Shown piece after piece: positions 50,201 to 64,000 of a stretch of 64,000 bases of DNA. The notes below the pieces were generated by a model. It made no database searches. It saw only the letters and a program-made list of their open reading frames with translations, and was not told where the DNA came from. A program made the translations under genes and the position numbers. The DNA lies in assembly GCA_013365365.1 (NCBI GenBank), contig JABVXU010000156.1, positions 48,347 through 112,346 of the forward strand, in the 5' to 3' direction. Source of the stretch: Cruorifilaria tuberocauda. Taxonomy: Eukaryota > Nematoda > Chromadorea > Rhabditida > Onchocercidae. The number at the start of each line of letters is the position of its first letter. Positions within the stretch are counted from its first letter, which is position 1.

Positions 50201-53200
50201 CAGCAGCTTATAATGATCTGAATGAAGATTTTGAAAACCATAAAGCAGAACACGGTTCTGTTGTTACTTCGAATCGTGACTTGACTGCCCGTATCGGTTT
50301 GTTCATAATTTTTATTTTCAAAGTTTTTATTTTGTTTATTTTGATTTTGAATCAAAGTTGCAAAATTGTCCCATAGTATGAGTCGAGTTTTAAAAAAAAT
50401 TGATGAATTCCTGTCTGGTTATATTTGATATAAGCTTCAGTGGTAATTCATTTCCCGAAACTTATGAATAATAAGGTAAGAAACTTCGCTGTATATTATG
50501 AATTGAATCAGTCAGTAGTCAGTAAGTACTAACTTAATTTGGCCATTGATCTAATTAGTCAGATTTGCAAGATATGAACCTATAATAGGATTGAGATAAA
50601 TATACTGAAAAAAATTTATGCCATCACTAATAATAAATATTTCGATTTCTCTGAAATTTTTGAACATGTATAAATTCTAAATTTATACAGATGCTTTGAA
50701 AGCGAATCTCATTGAATATGAAGAGCGTTATGAGATGTGTAAAAATGAAAATGCTGAAACCGTTCAGCAGCTCGAAAAACTTTCAAACGATTTCGAACGA
50801 TTACGTTTATCGTTTGAAAATTCAAAGACAAAAAATGCTTCAGATGCTGTGGTATGTTGATTTTTACCTGTAGGTTTATCAGCATTTGTTGAAGATATGT
50901 TACCATTGGCATCCAACCAATGAAGTCTGATTTCTTTTACTGTTGTTGGCATAAAGTTGTCCCGATTTTAATCTTTTTGGGAATAGTAATTTTGAATCTC
51001 TTTGGTTGATCACTCTTTTTCGGTATTTCATTTTTTTCTGAAATTTTCGAAATTCAGGACGAGGTTGAAAGACTTCGTACGGAACTAGATGCCTCAAAAG
51101 ATGATCGTGAAAAGTTGCGTGCTGATGTCGATCGCTTTCGATCGGCTATCGGTATCATTGATACGGAACTGAACAGATTAAGGTAATTTCATCTCATCCA
51201 AATTTTATTTTTTTCGAATTAATTTATATCTCCTCATCTTCCACTTTTTTTACTTTTTTTGAAATTTTTGCAGAGAATCAAACGATAGATTAGTCCAAGA
51301 CAACAAGGCCATGGGTGCTAGTTTGGATAAATTTGCCGAAATTCGAGATATGTTGGAGAATAGCGATAGTGAATTAAAAAATCTCCGGGAGAAGTTTTTC
51401 CAACTTCAGAACGAACATGAATTGAAGGTTTCTATTATATTCTTTACATTATCATAATATGATATATGTGGCAGATAAATCAACTATGAGCATGAATTTG
51501 CTTGTAATTTTAGTTATCTGAATCTTTTTCTTTGAGATTCTTAATTTTCTAAACGAATTGTTTGGTTTCATTCATAGGAATAATTATCAGGAAAAACAAT
51601 GGCGTGAGCAGCTGTTAGAATTGAGTGAAGCGCGTGACGATGCTAAACGTCGACTGGAAGAATGTCAGCGGGAAACAGCGATGCGACAGTCACGTTCGTC
51701 TGATATTGCTCTTTCTGCCGAAATTGTTGAATTAAAAAGTGAGGAAGTCAAAGTTACAACGAGTAGCGAAGGTACTGTGGATTCAAATAACGGATGGGAA
51801 AAAGTATCTGCTTTTATTCTCATTTTTTCTGTTCTTTAATCTTAATTTAGTCACTCTATATATATATGGAATCTTAATCTAGGAAACAAATTTGTTATTG
51901 ATCATTTCATTTGGTATCCATTAATGATGTATAAGATGTTGTTGAAAAAAAGACCACAAATCTTAGGGACCTTCATTTACATTCTTTATTCTTTTTTGGT
52001 AGTTCAAACTTACAATGAGCTTTGTTGGTTTTATAAAACTCTGTAAATTACTGCCTATAAAGTAAAATTTCTACATTTATCTAAATGATATATATCTTAA
52101 TTTTAATGTTACTGAATAGATGGTAGATTGGGATGCGACAGCGCCGGCAAATGGATCGTCATCGGCATATAATTCAAATAATTGTACAATTATGAATGAA
52201 TTGCGTGAAGCTCTGGCAGTTGTAACGGAAAAGACAGAAGAATGTGAGGAACTACGTCGACAAAAACATGAACTCGATAAAGAAGTCAGTTTTGTTGATT
52301 CTAGAAGATTCATAATTTTTTTGTCGCTAATTTATGTGACATTGGGATTTTTTACTATGCTGAATTAAAATTACTTAAAAAAAAATGGAATTTGTAGCTG
52401 GATCTACGACAAACGTGTATTGATGAGTTGATGGTTCAAATGAATGTTCTGCAATCTCAGCAACACATACATGCAGAAACCTTTGCACAACTTCGTGGTT
52501 GGGTTCGTTTTTATCCTTTTTTAAACTGTAAAACCCAACGGAATATCATTTATCATAATTTTAGGCAAATGAACTGGAACGAGATAAATTAGAGTTGGAA
52601 CGAAATCTTGTTCATACAAAAGAAAAATTAGAAGAGGTGCAAAAACAGCTAGATGCAGTCAAGGTAAGTGAGATGATGTTGCAGATTTATTTAGTAGTCA
52701 AAGTTTATTTTGAAGCTATTCTCTTACTTTTATTCTCTTGTGTCTGGCGTATGTTTTCTTTTAAATATGATGTAATGTGTTGGATAATTTTAGTGATAAT
52801 TATTACAAAATTATTAATAATAATTATTCTTAACTTAAGGCGGAAGAATTAGTAAATGTCAGGCAAACAATAGAAGAATATGAACAAAAAATGAGGGATC
52901 AAAGTGCCACCCACGAAGAAGTTTTGCGTAATGCTAATACAGAACATATGAATGTTCTCGAGGAAGTTGCAAATAAGGTAAGGATTTGATTTTGGTTTTA
53001 TTTTTAGGGTTATTCTAATAAATCTTTATTATGTCTCAATTTTTCATAAATTTCTCATGTTTCTTAGCCTTTCTCCGTCATTCTTTATTTTTTTGTTCAT
53101 GTGACACGTCCATACATTATGATTATTTTTCTTTTTTTCTTTTTTTAATGTTGGTAATTTCTAGTTAATATACTTGTGAAGGTTAGATTATGCGAAATTC

Positions 53201-56200
53201 CTTTCTACTTTTATATAAATAATTTAGGCATCTTATTTCAGCTGAAAGCAGCCGAAGATGAGATAAAACAGCTACGACAGCAGAACAAATCTGCAGAAGA
53301 AAGATGTGAATCTGTGGCTGTCAGTTTATATGCCCTTCTATTTTCGTTATTGCTATTTCGAATATATAAATGCGTATTGGTTATGCTTATCAATTTCAGG
53401 AAACAGAAGAAAGTGTAGAACTTTTGCAAATAAATGCGGAATTAATAAAAGCGGTGCAGAGACACAGTGAATTAGAGAAAATAAACTGTGAACTACAACA
53501 TAAGCTTAATGAGGTTTTGGCAGAATATTTTTTAGCATCCCACGTTTAAGTTTTTTAATGGATTATTTCGGTCCAGCTGCTGGATAATTCTTTTGAATTG
53601 CTTTTTTTAATGGTAGCAATTTTTAAAAAAATGGATATTGAGAAAGACAGAAGAGAAACGAAGATTTCTATTAAAATTAATTTGTGTCTTTGAATTTTTA
53701 GTTCTTTTCAATTTCCAATTTTCGTTGTGTTATGCATGTAATTTTTCAGGCATTGGCTCAATTTACAGAATCTGAAAGACTTCGAGTTGAATTAACTGCA
53801 CTAGTGGAACAAAAGCATACTGAATGTGTTAAATATCATACTCAGTTGCAGACTGTACTCGTTGAGAAAGAGGAGCAAAGCATCCTTCTTACTGCATATG
53901 CTGAAAAATTACCTATCTTGGAGCAAGAACTGAAAAAGTATGATTAATTCGAAATCAGCAAAGCTTCTTTTGTTTTTGTTAATTTTCTCAAATGTTGGTA
54001 ATTTCTAGTTGTGTCGAGGCACGGGATAAAGCGCTGAAAGAATGCGAGCGATTGCGTGATCATTTATTAACCGTGGAAGAATCATCGACTAAGGAAGCCT
54101 TAGCTGGAGAAGAACGAGAAACTGAATTAAGGCAACGAATCAGAATGCTCGAACAAAAAACGGAAGCGTCAGTAGATAGTGTTATAGAGTCTGCAAATGC
54201 ATATCAGGTAACCGTCTGTATTTGTCAGCTTTGCAGCGAATACAACACGATATTTTATTTTTAATAAGAACGAAGTTTTCTAGTTCAGTATAGGAAGAAA
54301 GTGCAAAAATTTTAATATTTGAAGGTGCAAAATTTGAATATTTTGTCAGTATAATAAACTTAACATAATAAGCAATGTGCGATATTTCCATTTTCAAAGC
54401 GATGACTTCTTTGTGCAGTTGTCTGCGTAGTCTTTTCTTTAGAGAAAGTGACCAGAAGCTTGCTTTGCAAAAGGTTTTGTGATTTGTAATTAACAAGTTT
54501 TTTATTTCTTTTTATATTGCGGTATTTTTCAGCGACAAATTGACGAACTTACCAATGAATTGGACTTTATGAAGAGCGAGAAAGTATCCATCGTCGATAG
54601 GTTACGAGAACGAGAGAAAACATTAGCCGATACGAAAATGGCACTCTCAAATTTACAAAATGTTTTGCGTGATATCGGTATAGATCATGAAGCACAAATT
54701 TCAAAATATGAAGATACTATCGCTGAGCTAAAGAAAAATATGGAGGTATATTTTTTTACTGAATTAAAAACCAGTTCCTCTAACTTATTTTCTCTGTTGA
54801 AAACAGAAAAAAAAAGTGCTATCGATTATATTTCACTGATAAATCTTATAATACTTCATGCATTTTATATCTATTACTATGAAATTTCTTTGTGAAATAG
54901 ATATTTTTTCTAGTTTGGTTTCCATTATCTCAAATCTTTTATTTTAGAATTTAAGTTTGGAAACAGCTCAATTTAAGCAGGCACAGAATGTCATTGAGGC
55001 GGAAAAGCAACTATTGGAAGAGAGTACTGTGCATCTGAAAGAAGAAATTACTAAAAAAAATGCTGCAAGTTATATTAATTTGTTTCTTAATTTGAATCAA
55101 AGCTATCAATGACAGTTTAGATTTTTATTATGCTGAAATATTTTTTGTTTTTTGAAAAGGGAGTTCGGCTGTTATTCTAGTCGATTCATATATATTTTTT
55201 ATAGATGATTGAGGAACTTGAAACAAGTCTTGACAAACATGCACAGTTGGCAGTATCGTCGGTGTCATCGTGTACCATCGATGACCAAGTATTGCGTCAA
55301 CTCTTTATGTCTTATTTTACCGCTGACAAAGATAAACAGCCAGAAATTGCCGTTTTATTAGCTTCTGTGCTAGGTTATTCACAAGAGGTAGTGTTTTTGA
55401 ATCCAATTAAGCAATTAAGCTATTTAGAAGATGAAGTAGGAATAGTCACAATTTTTTATTTGTGAGTGAAAAAGCGGATAGATCGGAAATTTGATCTGTG
55501 GATTTTTTCCGAAATTGCAATTTCCTATTTTTTCAATACATTTTTGATTTTTTTTTTCAGGATATTGCAAAAATTAATGCTGCAGCTCATTCTTCTTCGA
55601 AGGGGTGGTTTGGTTTTGGTAGTTCATCGAGGCTTTCTCAGCCGAACATTTCTTTAGCAGAGCAATTTGTTCGTTTCCTGGAGAAAGAATCTGTAACAAC
55701 ATCTCACCCGCTTCCAGTTCAGGTACCAAAAAAGGTTTAAATATTTATGGAAATTTAATAAAAATTCAATATTTTGAGGGCAGACTTACAAAGGTTATAT
55801 TTTATATAGAAATATTGTGGCAAAATATGGAAGGAACGGCTTTAAGAAAACATTCCATTTCATTTTAGTCATAAAGTTCAGAAATTCCAGGGATCCAAAA
55901 TAACAGTTTATGGAATTGGTGACAGAATATTTATTCCTGCTAAATGAAGGAAAATTTTGAAACATAACTTTGAATTGAAGTGATTACAACATTTTTTAAC
56001 AAAACCGTTGTTTGAATTCAATAAATTATTTTGTTTTCTGAGTGGCGAATTCTGATCAATTCCAGTAATTTATAGGTTCATTTTTAACTCCAGTTGGATA
56101 GCTTATCAGGCGTAGATAATGAAAACATTTCCAGTGTCGGTTACATACGTGCACAATAGATATGAAATGTAGCGTGCGATAAAATATAACATGAACAGAT

Positions 56201-56551
56201 TTTTTGAAATATGAAAAAATTGGAAAAATATTTCTGATGTACAAGTAGTGATTTTAGTAAATGTAGTGATTGATGAGCCAAGTAAAACTGAAACCGAGAA
56301 AGATTATTGGGCTGTTTGGTAAAGCAACTTAAAAAACTAGTTTTTAGGGTTATGCTTTTTTAAATTTAAAAAACAAGTTTCAACGGTCATGCTTTTTTCT
56401 TCTCTTGTTTGTTTCGCAAATAAATATTAATGATCAAAAAGCTTCTGTTTTTCAGCAATCTAAAGAAATAGAAACAATACGTTCCAATGTTCCGCTGAAA
56501 TGTTCAAGGACATCATCCGTGACCGACTTACATTCAATATTGAATACATGA
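47270..56551 (+). CDS. sql-1: Golgin of the GMAP-210/TRIP11 family (SQL-1)
   Basis: A 26-exon model encodes 1,280 residues. Exons 1-3 are 47270-47377, 47786-47974 and 48274-48459; exons 24-26 are 55205-55387, 55561-55734 and 56456-56551. Residues 1-38 (MMNSWLRNIQGQLSEFASEV) match the lipid-packing N-terminal helix of GMAP-210. About 1,100 residues of heptad-rich coiled coil follow. The C-terminal region carries a GRAB-like domain near 1158-1200 (LRQLFMSYFTAD, LLASVLGY), then GWFGFGSS and LAEQFVRFLEKES, the GMAP-210 hallmarks. GRAB binds Arf1-type GTPases at the cis-Golgi while the N-terminus captures curved vesicles; C. elegans SQL-1 also affects ciliary transport. The inner exons are short and mostly phase 0. 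Two introns appear to start with GC rather than GT (50073 and 55065). The first of two adjacent ATGs (47270) was chosen; 47273 is equally possible. Confidence 0.92.
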
Positions 56552-59216
56552 GATTTCAAATTATGGAAAGTTTATGTAAATTAAGCTTATGGAGAACATC
56601 GCAGGGACAATCATTTATTGTGCTTGTCAGGGAAAATGGTAATATGATCGCAGTATATGTGAACAGCATTATTCAAATTAACGCAGAACATGTTCGATTT
56701 CAAGAACTGTATAGAATTAGATTGCAGTTTATAGGATTCACATTATTCACAGCTTTCGGTTCTTCGACCACCTGTGTTTAAGTCTTATTAGAATAGTATT
56801 CGTCATCCAATGTCGTCGTGTCTTTCATTCTTATAATCGGTTCTGTAAAATCATAATCTAGCCGTCCTCTTTTTTTTACACGTTAACGGGTTGATATTTC
56901 TAGTTTCGACTAATCATTTAAAATTTTTGGCGCATCCGGTGGGCATTCTGAAATTATTATAAAACTATTAATCTGTACTGTAATTATATCCCATTCTATA
57001 TATAGGCATATATCCCATTGTTGCATCAAATCACAAGTTGTCGATTAAAATCTTAATGTGCTTATTCCACAACGTTTTTGAGTTCTATAGTGCAGGTACA
57101 AAGAAGTATATTTGTTGAATGGTTTATACGGAGTGCTATGCATTGTATACATATATATTTATTTGATTGTAGCCATGCTTGTATCTGTTTTGATCACTTT
57201 CTACATTGTAATTTAAAAAATTTTACGATTCGTTGTATTTTCTACCGTTATAAAAACATTTGACTTTAAATATTCTCTGATCAAGCTGCAAGTGCCTTTT
57301 TTTGGTGTTAGGGAAGAGGAGTTAGCAGATACGAGATTTTTTAGTAATCGTTTTCTTCTATCTTGTATCTATAATGTTTCTGAAGAAAAGATTCCATATG
57401 AGTTTTGTTAGTGAAGAGTGGTTCGTTCTAATCATTTTCGTTTCTCAATTATTCGTCTCTTTCAAATTTCATCAGAATCAAACGGATTAAGTACAGAGAG
57501 GCGGAAGTAAGTAAGTGGGTTATCTGATTATCTGATAGTAAAAATAAGATCGATAAGAAAGGACCATCTGAACGAAATGGATTTAGCTTAGCAATACATC
57601 AGCATTAGAGATAGGATAAGAAGTAAAATATTCGTTGTATCTAAAACATTGTAATCGGGTGGCCGTTCCCGGCTCTCCTATATGTTAATTTATAAAATTT
57701 CAAATGAAGATTTAACGATGAGACGATATCCGCATCACTATATTGTACTAAAAAATGATTGGATTGTAGCATTGATGAGTTTCTGCAACTTTTGTCGATT
57801 GATCGTTCCTCCGCTCCGGAATAATATCTCTAGATTGGAAATGATCTTCGAGCATAACGGTTGCCACCTATAGTTGGTGCGTTGAATCTCTTTTCGTGTT
57901 CTTAAACTCAATTTTGGAAGTATGAATGATAAGAATTTTTTGTTGCAATCATCAATGAGATACGTTTGTAGGAACTTATGTTGACAATCGTACAATTGAG
58001 AAGAGAGCTAATTTCAGGATTCCATCACTTTGAAAGTTGTCATAAATGAGTTGATATGATTTTTGCATCAAACGACGTCATTTGAACGCATAAGTTCAGT
58101 TGTTATTTCCTGATGTTAGATAAGAAGTGCTTTAAATCGGCTGTATATCCGGCAAGCAAAGATTTAATAGCTTTGGCGGTTCCTTAAGTTGGAAACTTGG
58201 AGAATTTTTTCCGGCGCAAAACATTCCTTTCGTTTCTTCTTAATGAAGACTTCAGAGCGTTGCAATAAGGATATACTTAAGTCGTAGTGCTGATAAGAAT
58301 ATACCGGCTCAAACTGCAATCATAAGGATGGCAATCGTATGATCACTGTACGATGTCATGCTTGAAGCTGACTTTCTGCTTTTTGTTGACGCCTTTCAAC
58401 CTTTCGCAGCTGCTTTCCAACCATGCATCTTTAAGTCTTGTTGAATTCGAAAAATTTATTTGCTGGGAAATTGTTAATATTGATAAAAATTCTTTAATCA
58501 CTTTAGGGTCAATTACTAAAGAATCGTGGAGTTGCTTCTTCAGAAAAGCGAAAAATTCTTTTTTGTTCGTTGATACTGATGATTGATCGACTGATTGATT
58601 ATTTAATCTAAAAAGTTATTGCGTATTCTACGTAACATTAACGATTAACTGCTTGGCTTAAAAATTCAATTCACTGTAAACTGTACATCGGAAGATTTGT
58701 ATCAAATAAAAAAATTATATGATAATTTGATGAGAACATCGATCATTAATCAAGGATCATCGATACGTAAATGGAATAATCAATGGTATACCATGCAAAT
58801 AGACGTACAACAAATAATCACATGATAGAGGGAAGATTCTTTGATCACTCAATTAGCTAGCTAAATTTGTTGTTATATATGCAAAAGAAGGCGAAAAGCG
58901 TATCGTAACTTATCATATCACATCATAATGATAAGAAATTTTAATAAACAAGAGCTATATATGATAACCTTCTAGCAAAAAATAAGAAATATCGTATGAT
59001 TGTTGACAAACTTCAATCTTTTTCTTCATTTTCATTCCTTTATTTATCATTTTTGAAGTAAACATGTTTGTCCGTTTGGAAAGGTAAAATAGGTATAACT
59101 ACTTATATAAACATCATGTTAAATTTTCAAATGAATTATTGAAAGAGTTGATGAAATTTTGTAACATCGAACATTTACATTTCAATAAATCCGCTTAGTT
59201 ATTTTCACTTATCAAA

Positions 59217-59427
59217 CAGGTGTGACAGGTGAAAGAAAAAGTGGCGCCTATTTGAATGTAACGGTGAAAGTGATACTCAAAGTTGTGTAAATTGTATTTT
59301 CGAACATTACTGCTTTTTTTTTTATTAGCCTGTTCAGTTAGTTTTAGATAAAACAGGTGTAGTGAAAATTTTCAGTTCTCTCACTGATGAACCCCGCCCT
59401 CTTACTTATTGTGACCTGTAACAGGTG
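59217..59427 (+). promoter_or_regulatory. Cluster of four CAGGTG E-box motifs
   Basis: CAGGTG occurs at 59217-59222, 59226-59231, 59354-59359 and 59422-59427, all on the plus strand. The last is part of the 13-bp palindrome ACCTGTAACAGGT (59414-59426). CAGGTG is the E-box bound by class I bHLH and Snail/ZEB-type factors. The cluster may be an enhancer or promoter element of the downstream gene, which is inference. Confidence 0.45.
59370..59419 (+). repeat. 50-bp exon-like module, copy 1
   Basis: Identical to 60770-60819 except for one base (C here, T there, at offset 25). The copy is framed by an acceptor (TTTTCAG ending 59375) and a donor-like GTAACA (from 59418), leaving a 42-base exon-like core. 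It is probably a duplicated 5' UTR or leader exon. Confidence 0.8.
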
Positions 59428-60769
59428 TGGCTAGTAGAAAAAAAATTAGATATCTATAGATAGAGACACAGCACTATTTAAATACAATGTTTTAGAAAAT
59501 TTTTGACAGCAATCGGTGATGAATTTATAAGCTTAAATCATTTCTAATACTGATAATTTACATTTTTATTTATATATGGAAGAAGAAGAAGATGAAATTC
59601 ACATTTGAATTTTCTAATAGCAATAGCAATTATTGTTTTTTGCTTAAATCATGGTAATTAGTGAATTTCATGATCATAATATTCCGTTACAAGTTTATTT
59701 AGCCGTGAATTGGAAATTAAAAATTATTGATATTTCATGCTATTTACTATGATTTGATTAATATGGAGCGTATTTGTCCATGTGCCACTGACTCATCCTT
59801 ATATGATTGCAACAAAAATTTTAAATGCGTGAAAGGAAGGTATTTTACACGTATCTATTTGCTTTCTCTTTTATATCGTTAAAATTGATGATACTACCAT
59901 CGCATTCTTTATTCTGATAACTGGTTTACCAAACTTTTTTTTTTACGTCTTTTTTTTCTGACTAATTTTCCTCCTTTATTGTTTGCTGAATTAATCTGTA
60001 ACTTATTCAGTTGAGTGTTCGCAGTACCGATAGGTACTAAGTAGTAGATATCAGTGGAGAAATATTACCGAAATAAGTATTGAGGAAAGAGTAATACTTT
60101 GATAAGTATCGAGTAAGGAATACAGGTGTAAATATAGGTGAATTAATAGGAGAGTTGCTTTTGCTTTTCAATAGTTTAGATAAACTGAAAGTTTTAGTTT
60201 AAAAAAATGCCATTATTAATGCTGATAACGAAAATTCAACTTTATTCAAATTCAAATATAATTCATCAAAAACTTTTGGATCTCTTAGCATTTCCCCTAT
60301 AATTAGGAGAAATATTCTGATTACAAAAACAGAAGAACAATAGGCAAAATAGAAGTGATTCATATTGGAATTTCTTTGAGAGTGAAAAATGTAACATTTA
60401 TAAGTTCGGATTGTTAATAAGCAATGATACGATAGTACTGAATGTAACAGTAATTGATTATTGTACTTCAGATAGAATTATATTTCTAGACTGTCATTAT
60501 TAATTTTAATTTTGCTTACTGATAGCAACCATAGATCGAACTACAATTTATGTTTCTTTAGCAGAAACGATGAAACCTTTCTTTATTAGCAACATCTAAA
60601 TGATCACAACCTATCGTTTTGCATATTCCATAAAATGATTTCAAATATCTGATTTCAGTTTGATATCTATGAGAAATGAAAGTTTTTTATCACTTCGTAT
60701 GAATGTGAAATCATAATTAATAAAGAATCAATGAAATATTTCCTCAAAAAGTTTTTCTTTTATCATCTA

Positions 60770-60819
60770 TTTCAGTTCTCTCACTGATGAACCCTGCCCT
60801 CTTACTTATTGTGACCTGT
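60770..60819 (+). repeat. 50-bp exon-like module, copy 2, next to uridine phosphorylase start
   Basis: Second copy of the module, exactly 1,400 bp downstream of copy 1 and 63 bp before the uridine phosphorylase ATG. Its acceptor TATTTCAG (ending 60775) would make it the start of the 5' UTR, either by cis-splicing or spliced-leader addition. Confidence 0.8.
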
Positions 60820-60882
60820 GAATTGTTTTAAAATTGTGATTTGTTTTGTTTTAAAATTTTAAGAAAGCAAAAGGAGAAAAAA

Positions 60883-62978
<2,096 letters not shown>

Positions 62979-64000
62979 ATATCATTTGCTTTTCATACAT
63001 TGTTTGAAATTTCTTAACTTTCGAGATGAAAGTTAAAGCAATTTCAAGCAAGTTAAGGGTAATGAGAATTGAAACTTTTGTAAAAGAGAATTTTTTTTAA
63101 TAAGCTGTGATATGCTCGAGAATAAATTATTTATGGATAAGTATTACCTGAATTGCTTAATCCACAAAAAATATTTTCCTACTTCGAAAATAAAACTCTC
63201 AGAAATATACGTTAGGATTTGAAATTCCCAACATGGGTGGTTGGTATTGCGAATTTTCCACACTTCCAATTTCATTCCGATAAGTTTCCGGTACCTTTTC
63301 GTAATTTAATTATCGCAGATAATTGAATACGCTTCGTATCATGAAATAAGAATGATTACTTTTTTATCATATCACTGCGATATTATGCATAAGAATCAAA
63401 GTAGATGAAGTTTTGTAAGTGTAGAATATTGATTCAATGTGAATTTTTGCTTTTAATTCATCCTTTTGTTGTCACTCTATTTACTTACTATATACTTACT
63501 TATTACACATTACTTAGATAAAGTATTATATACTAATAGCTTACTATTCTTTACATTGTATTATAGAATTGCAAAAGTTTTACAATGTCAAATAATCGTA
63601 TCAACTGTAAATTTTTTGCAAGTATTTACTTTTGATTAATGAAAGCATTACTAATTTTCCTCAGAGCAGTAAACAAACTTGACAAATATAAAGAGCTTCC
63701 CAAATTTCACCATAAATTTTTGAATCAACAACTTTGAGTGATTACCTAAAATTAACTTTTAAAACAGTAATCATCAGAAAAAGATGTTTATGATTTGAAC
63801 ATTCATTGCACTCGGAAAATAGTACATACAGTACCATTTCTGTTTTTTTTTTGAGTTTATATTTTACAGTACTAAATTTTTCAAACAAATGTACTAAAAA
63901 AAATATTTTAAATTGTAAAAATACATATCTAGTAAAAAATATTTCAAAAAAAGATTCATTTCTATAATATAACTAAAATTAAATTACATGATCGAATTTA
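62979..64000. other. AT-rich region downstream of uridine phosphorylase
   Basis: No exon, RNA gene or notable repeat was recognised in the final kilobase. A clear close-by AATAAA for the uridine phosphorylase transcript was not identified. Confidence 0.5.

Larger units (their letters stand above)
56552..60882. other. Region between sql-1 and uridine phosphorylase
   Basis: This 4.3 kb holds the sql-1 3' UTR and upstream DNA of the uridine phosphorylase gene. Open frames at 56500-56781, 57078-57263, 57682-57873 and 58353-58586 have no recognisable domain and lack a consistent exon pattern. The notable content lies at 59217-60819: four CAGGTG motifs and two copies of a 50-bp exon-like module. 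Confidence 0.5.

Noticed and set aside
56500..58586. Open frames downstream of sql-1
   Set aside because: No family match; the first overlaps the real last exon of sql-1 in another frame, the others lie in the presumed 3' UTR or intergenic DNA.

Overview
The window reads as nuclear DNA of a nematode, most likely a filarial or other spirurine (clade III) species. It is strongly AT-rich, its genes are split into small exons by introns that nearly all follow GT...TTTCAG-type rules, and the proteins match animal families with a nematode flavour (a MAB-5 type Hox protein, an N-myristoylated-type globin, a GMAP-210/SQL-1 golgin). No bacterial, organellar or CRISPR features were seen, and no tRNA or rRNA gene was recognised. 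The species call is inference from base composition and gene content. All exon models were made by eye from reading frame, splice signals and family knowledge; every multi-exon model below keeps frame throughout.

Layout. 1-2642: non-coding DNA upstream of the Hox gene, with a GC-rich island and a perfect GC-rich hairpin. 2643-16681 (+): Hox gene mab-5, four exons spread over 14 kb, with introns of about 3.9, 7.7 and 1.9 kb holding simple repeats, a degenerate 41-bp tandem array and a cluster of palindromes. 18648-23922 (-): a head-to-tail block of housekeeping-type genes: COX6B, NDUFC2, tubulin cofactor C (only 93 bp after NDUFC2) and a small predicted lipid-modified MGCC protein. This looks like a nematode operon in whole or part. 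24523-26750 (+): UTP11, divergent from COX6B. 27453-31241 (-): a globin. 31242-43607: more than 12 kb without a recognisable gene, holding two hairpins. 43608-46481 (-): acid ceramidase/NAAA-type amidase, divergent from the next gene. 47270-56551 (+): 26-exon golgin of the GMAP-210/TRIP11 (sql-1) family. 60883-62978 (+): uridine phosphorylase, preceded by a 50-bp exon-like module present in two copies exactly 1,400 bp apart.

By function the window mixes a developmental regulator (mab-5), two respiratory-chain subunits (COX6B, NDUFC2), a tubulin-folding factor (TBCC), a ribosome-biogenesis factor (UTP11), a heme protein, a lysosomal lipid amidase, a Golgi tether and a nucleoside salvage enzyme. 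No single shared pathway is evident; the most convincing functional link is the COX6B-NDUFC2 pair of respiratory genes. I did not find a clearly new biological system. The most unusual items are the palindrome cluster and GATA-like tandem array inside mab-5, the intergenic hairpins, the duplicated exon-like module before the uridine phosphorylase gene, and two apparent GC-AG introns in sql-1.
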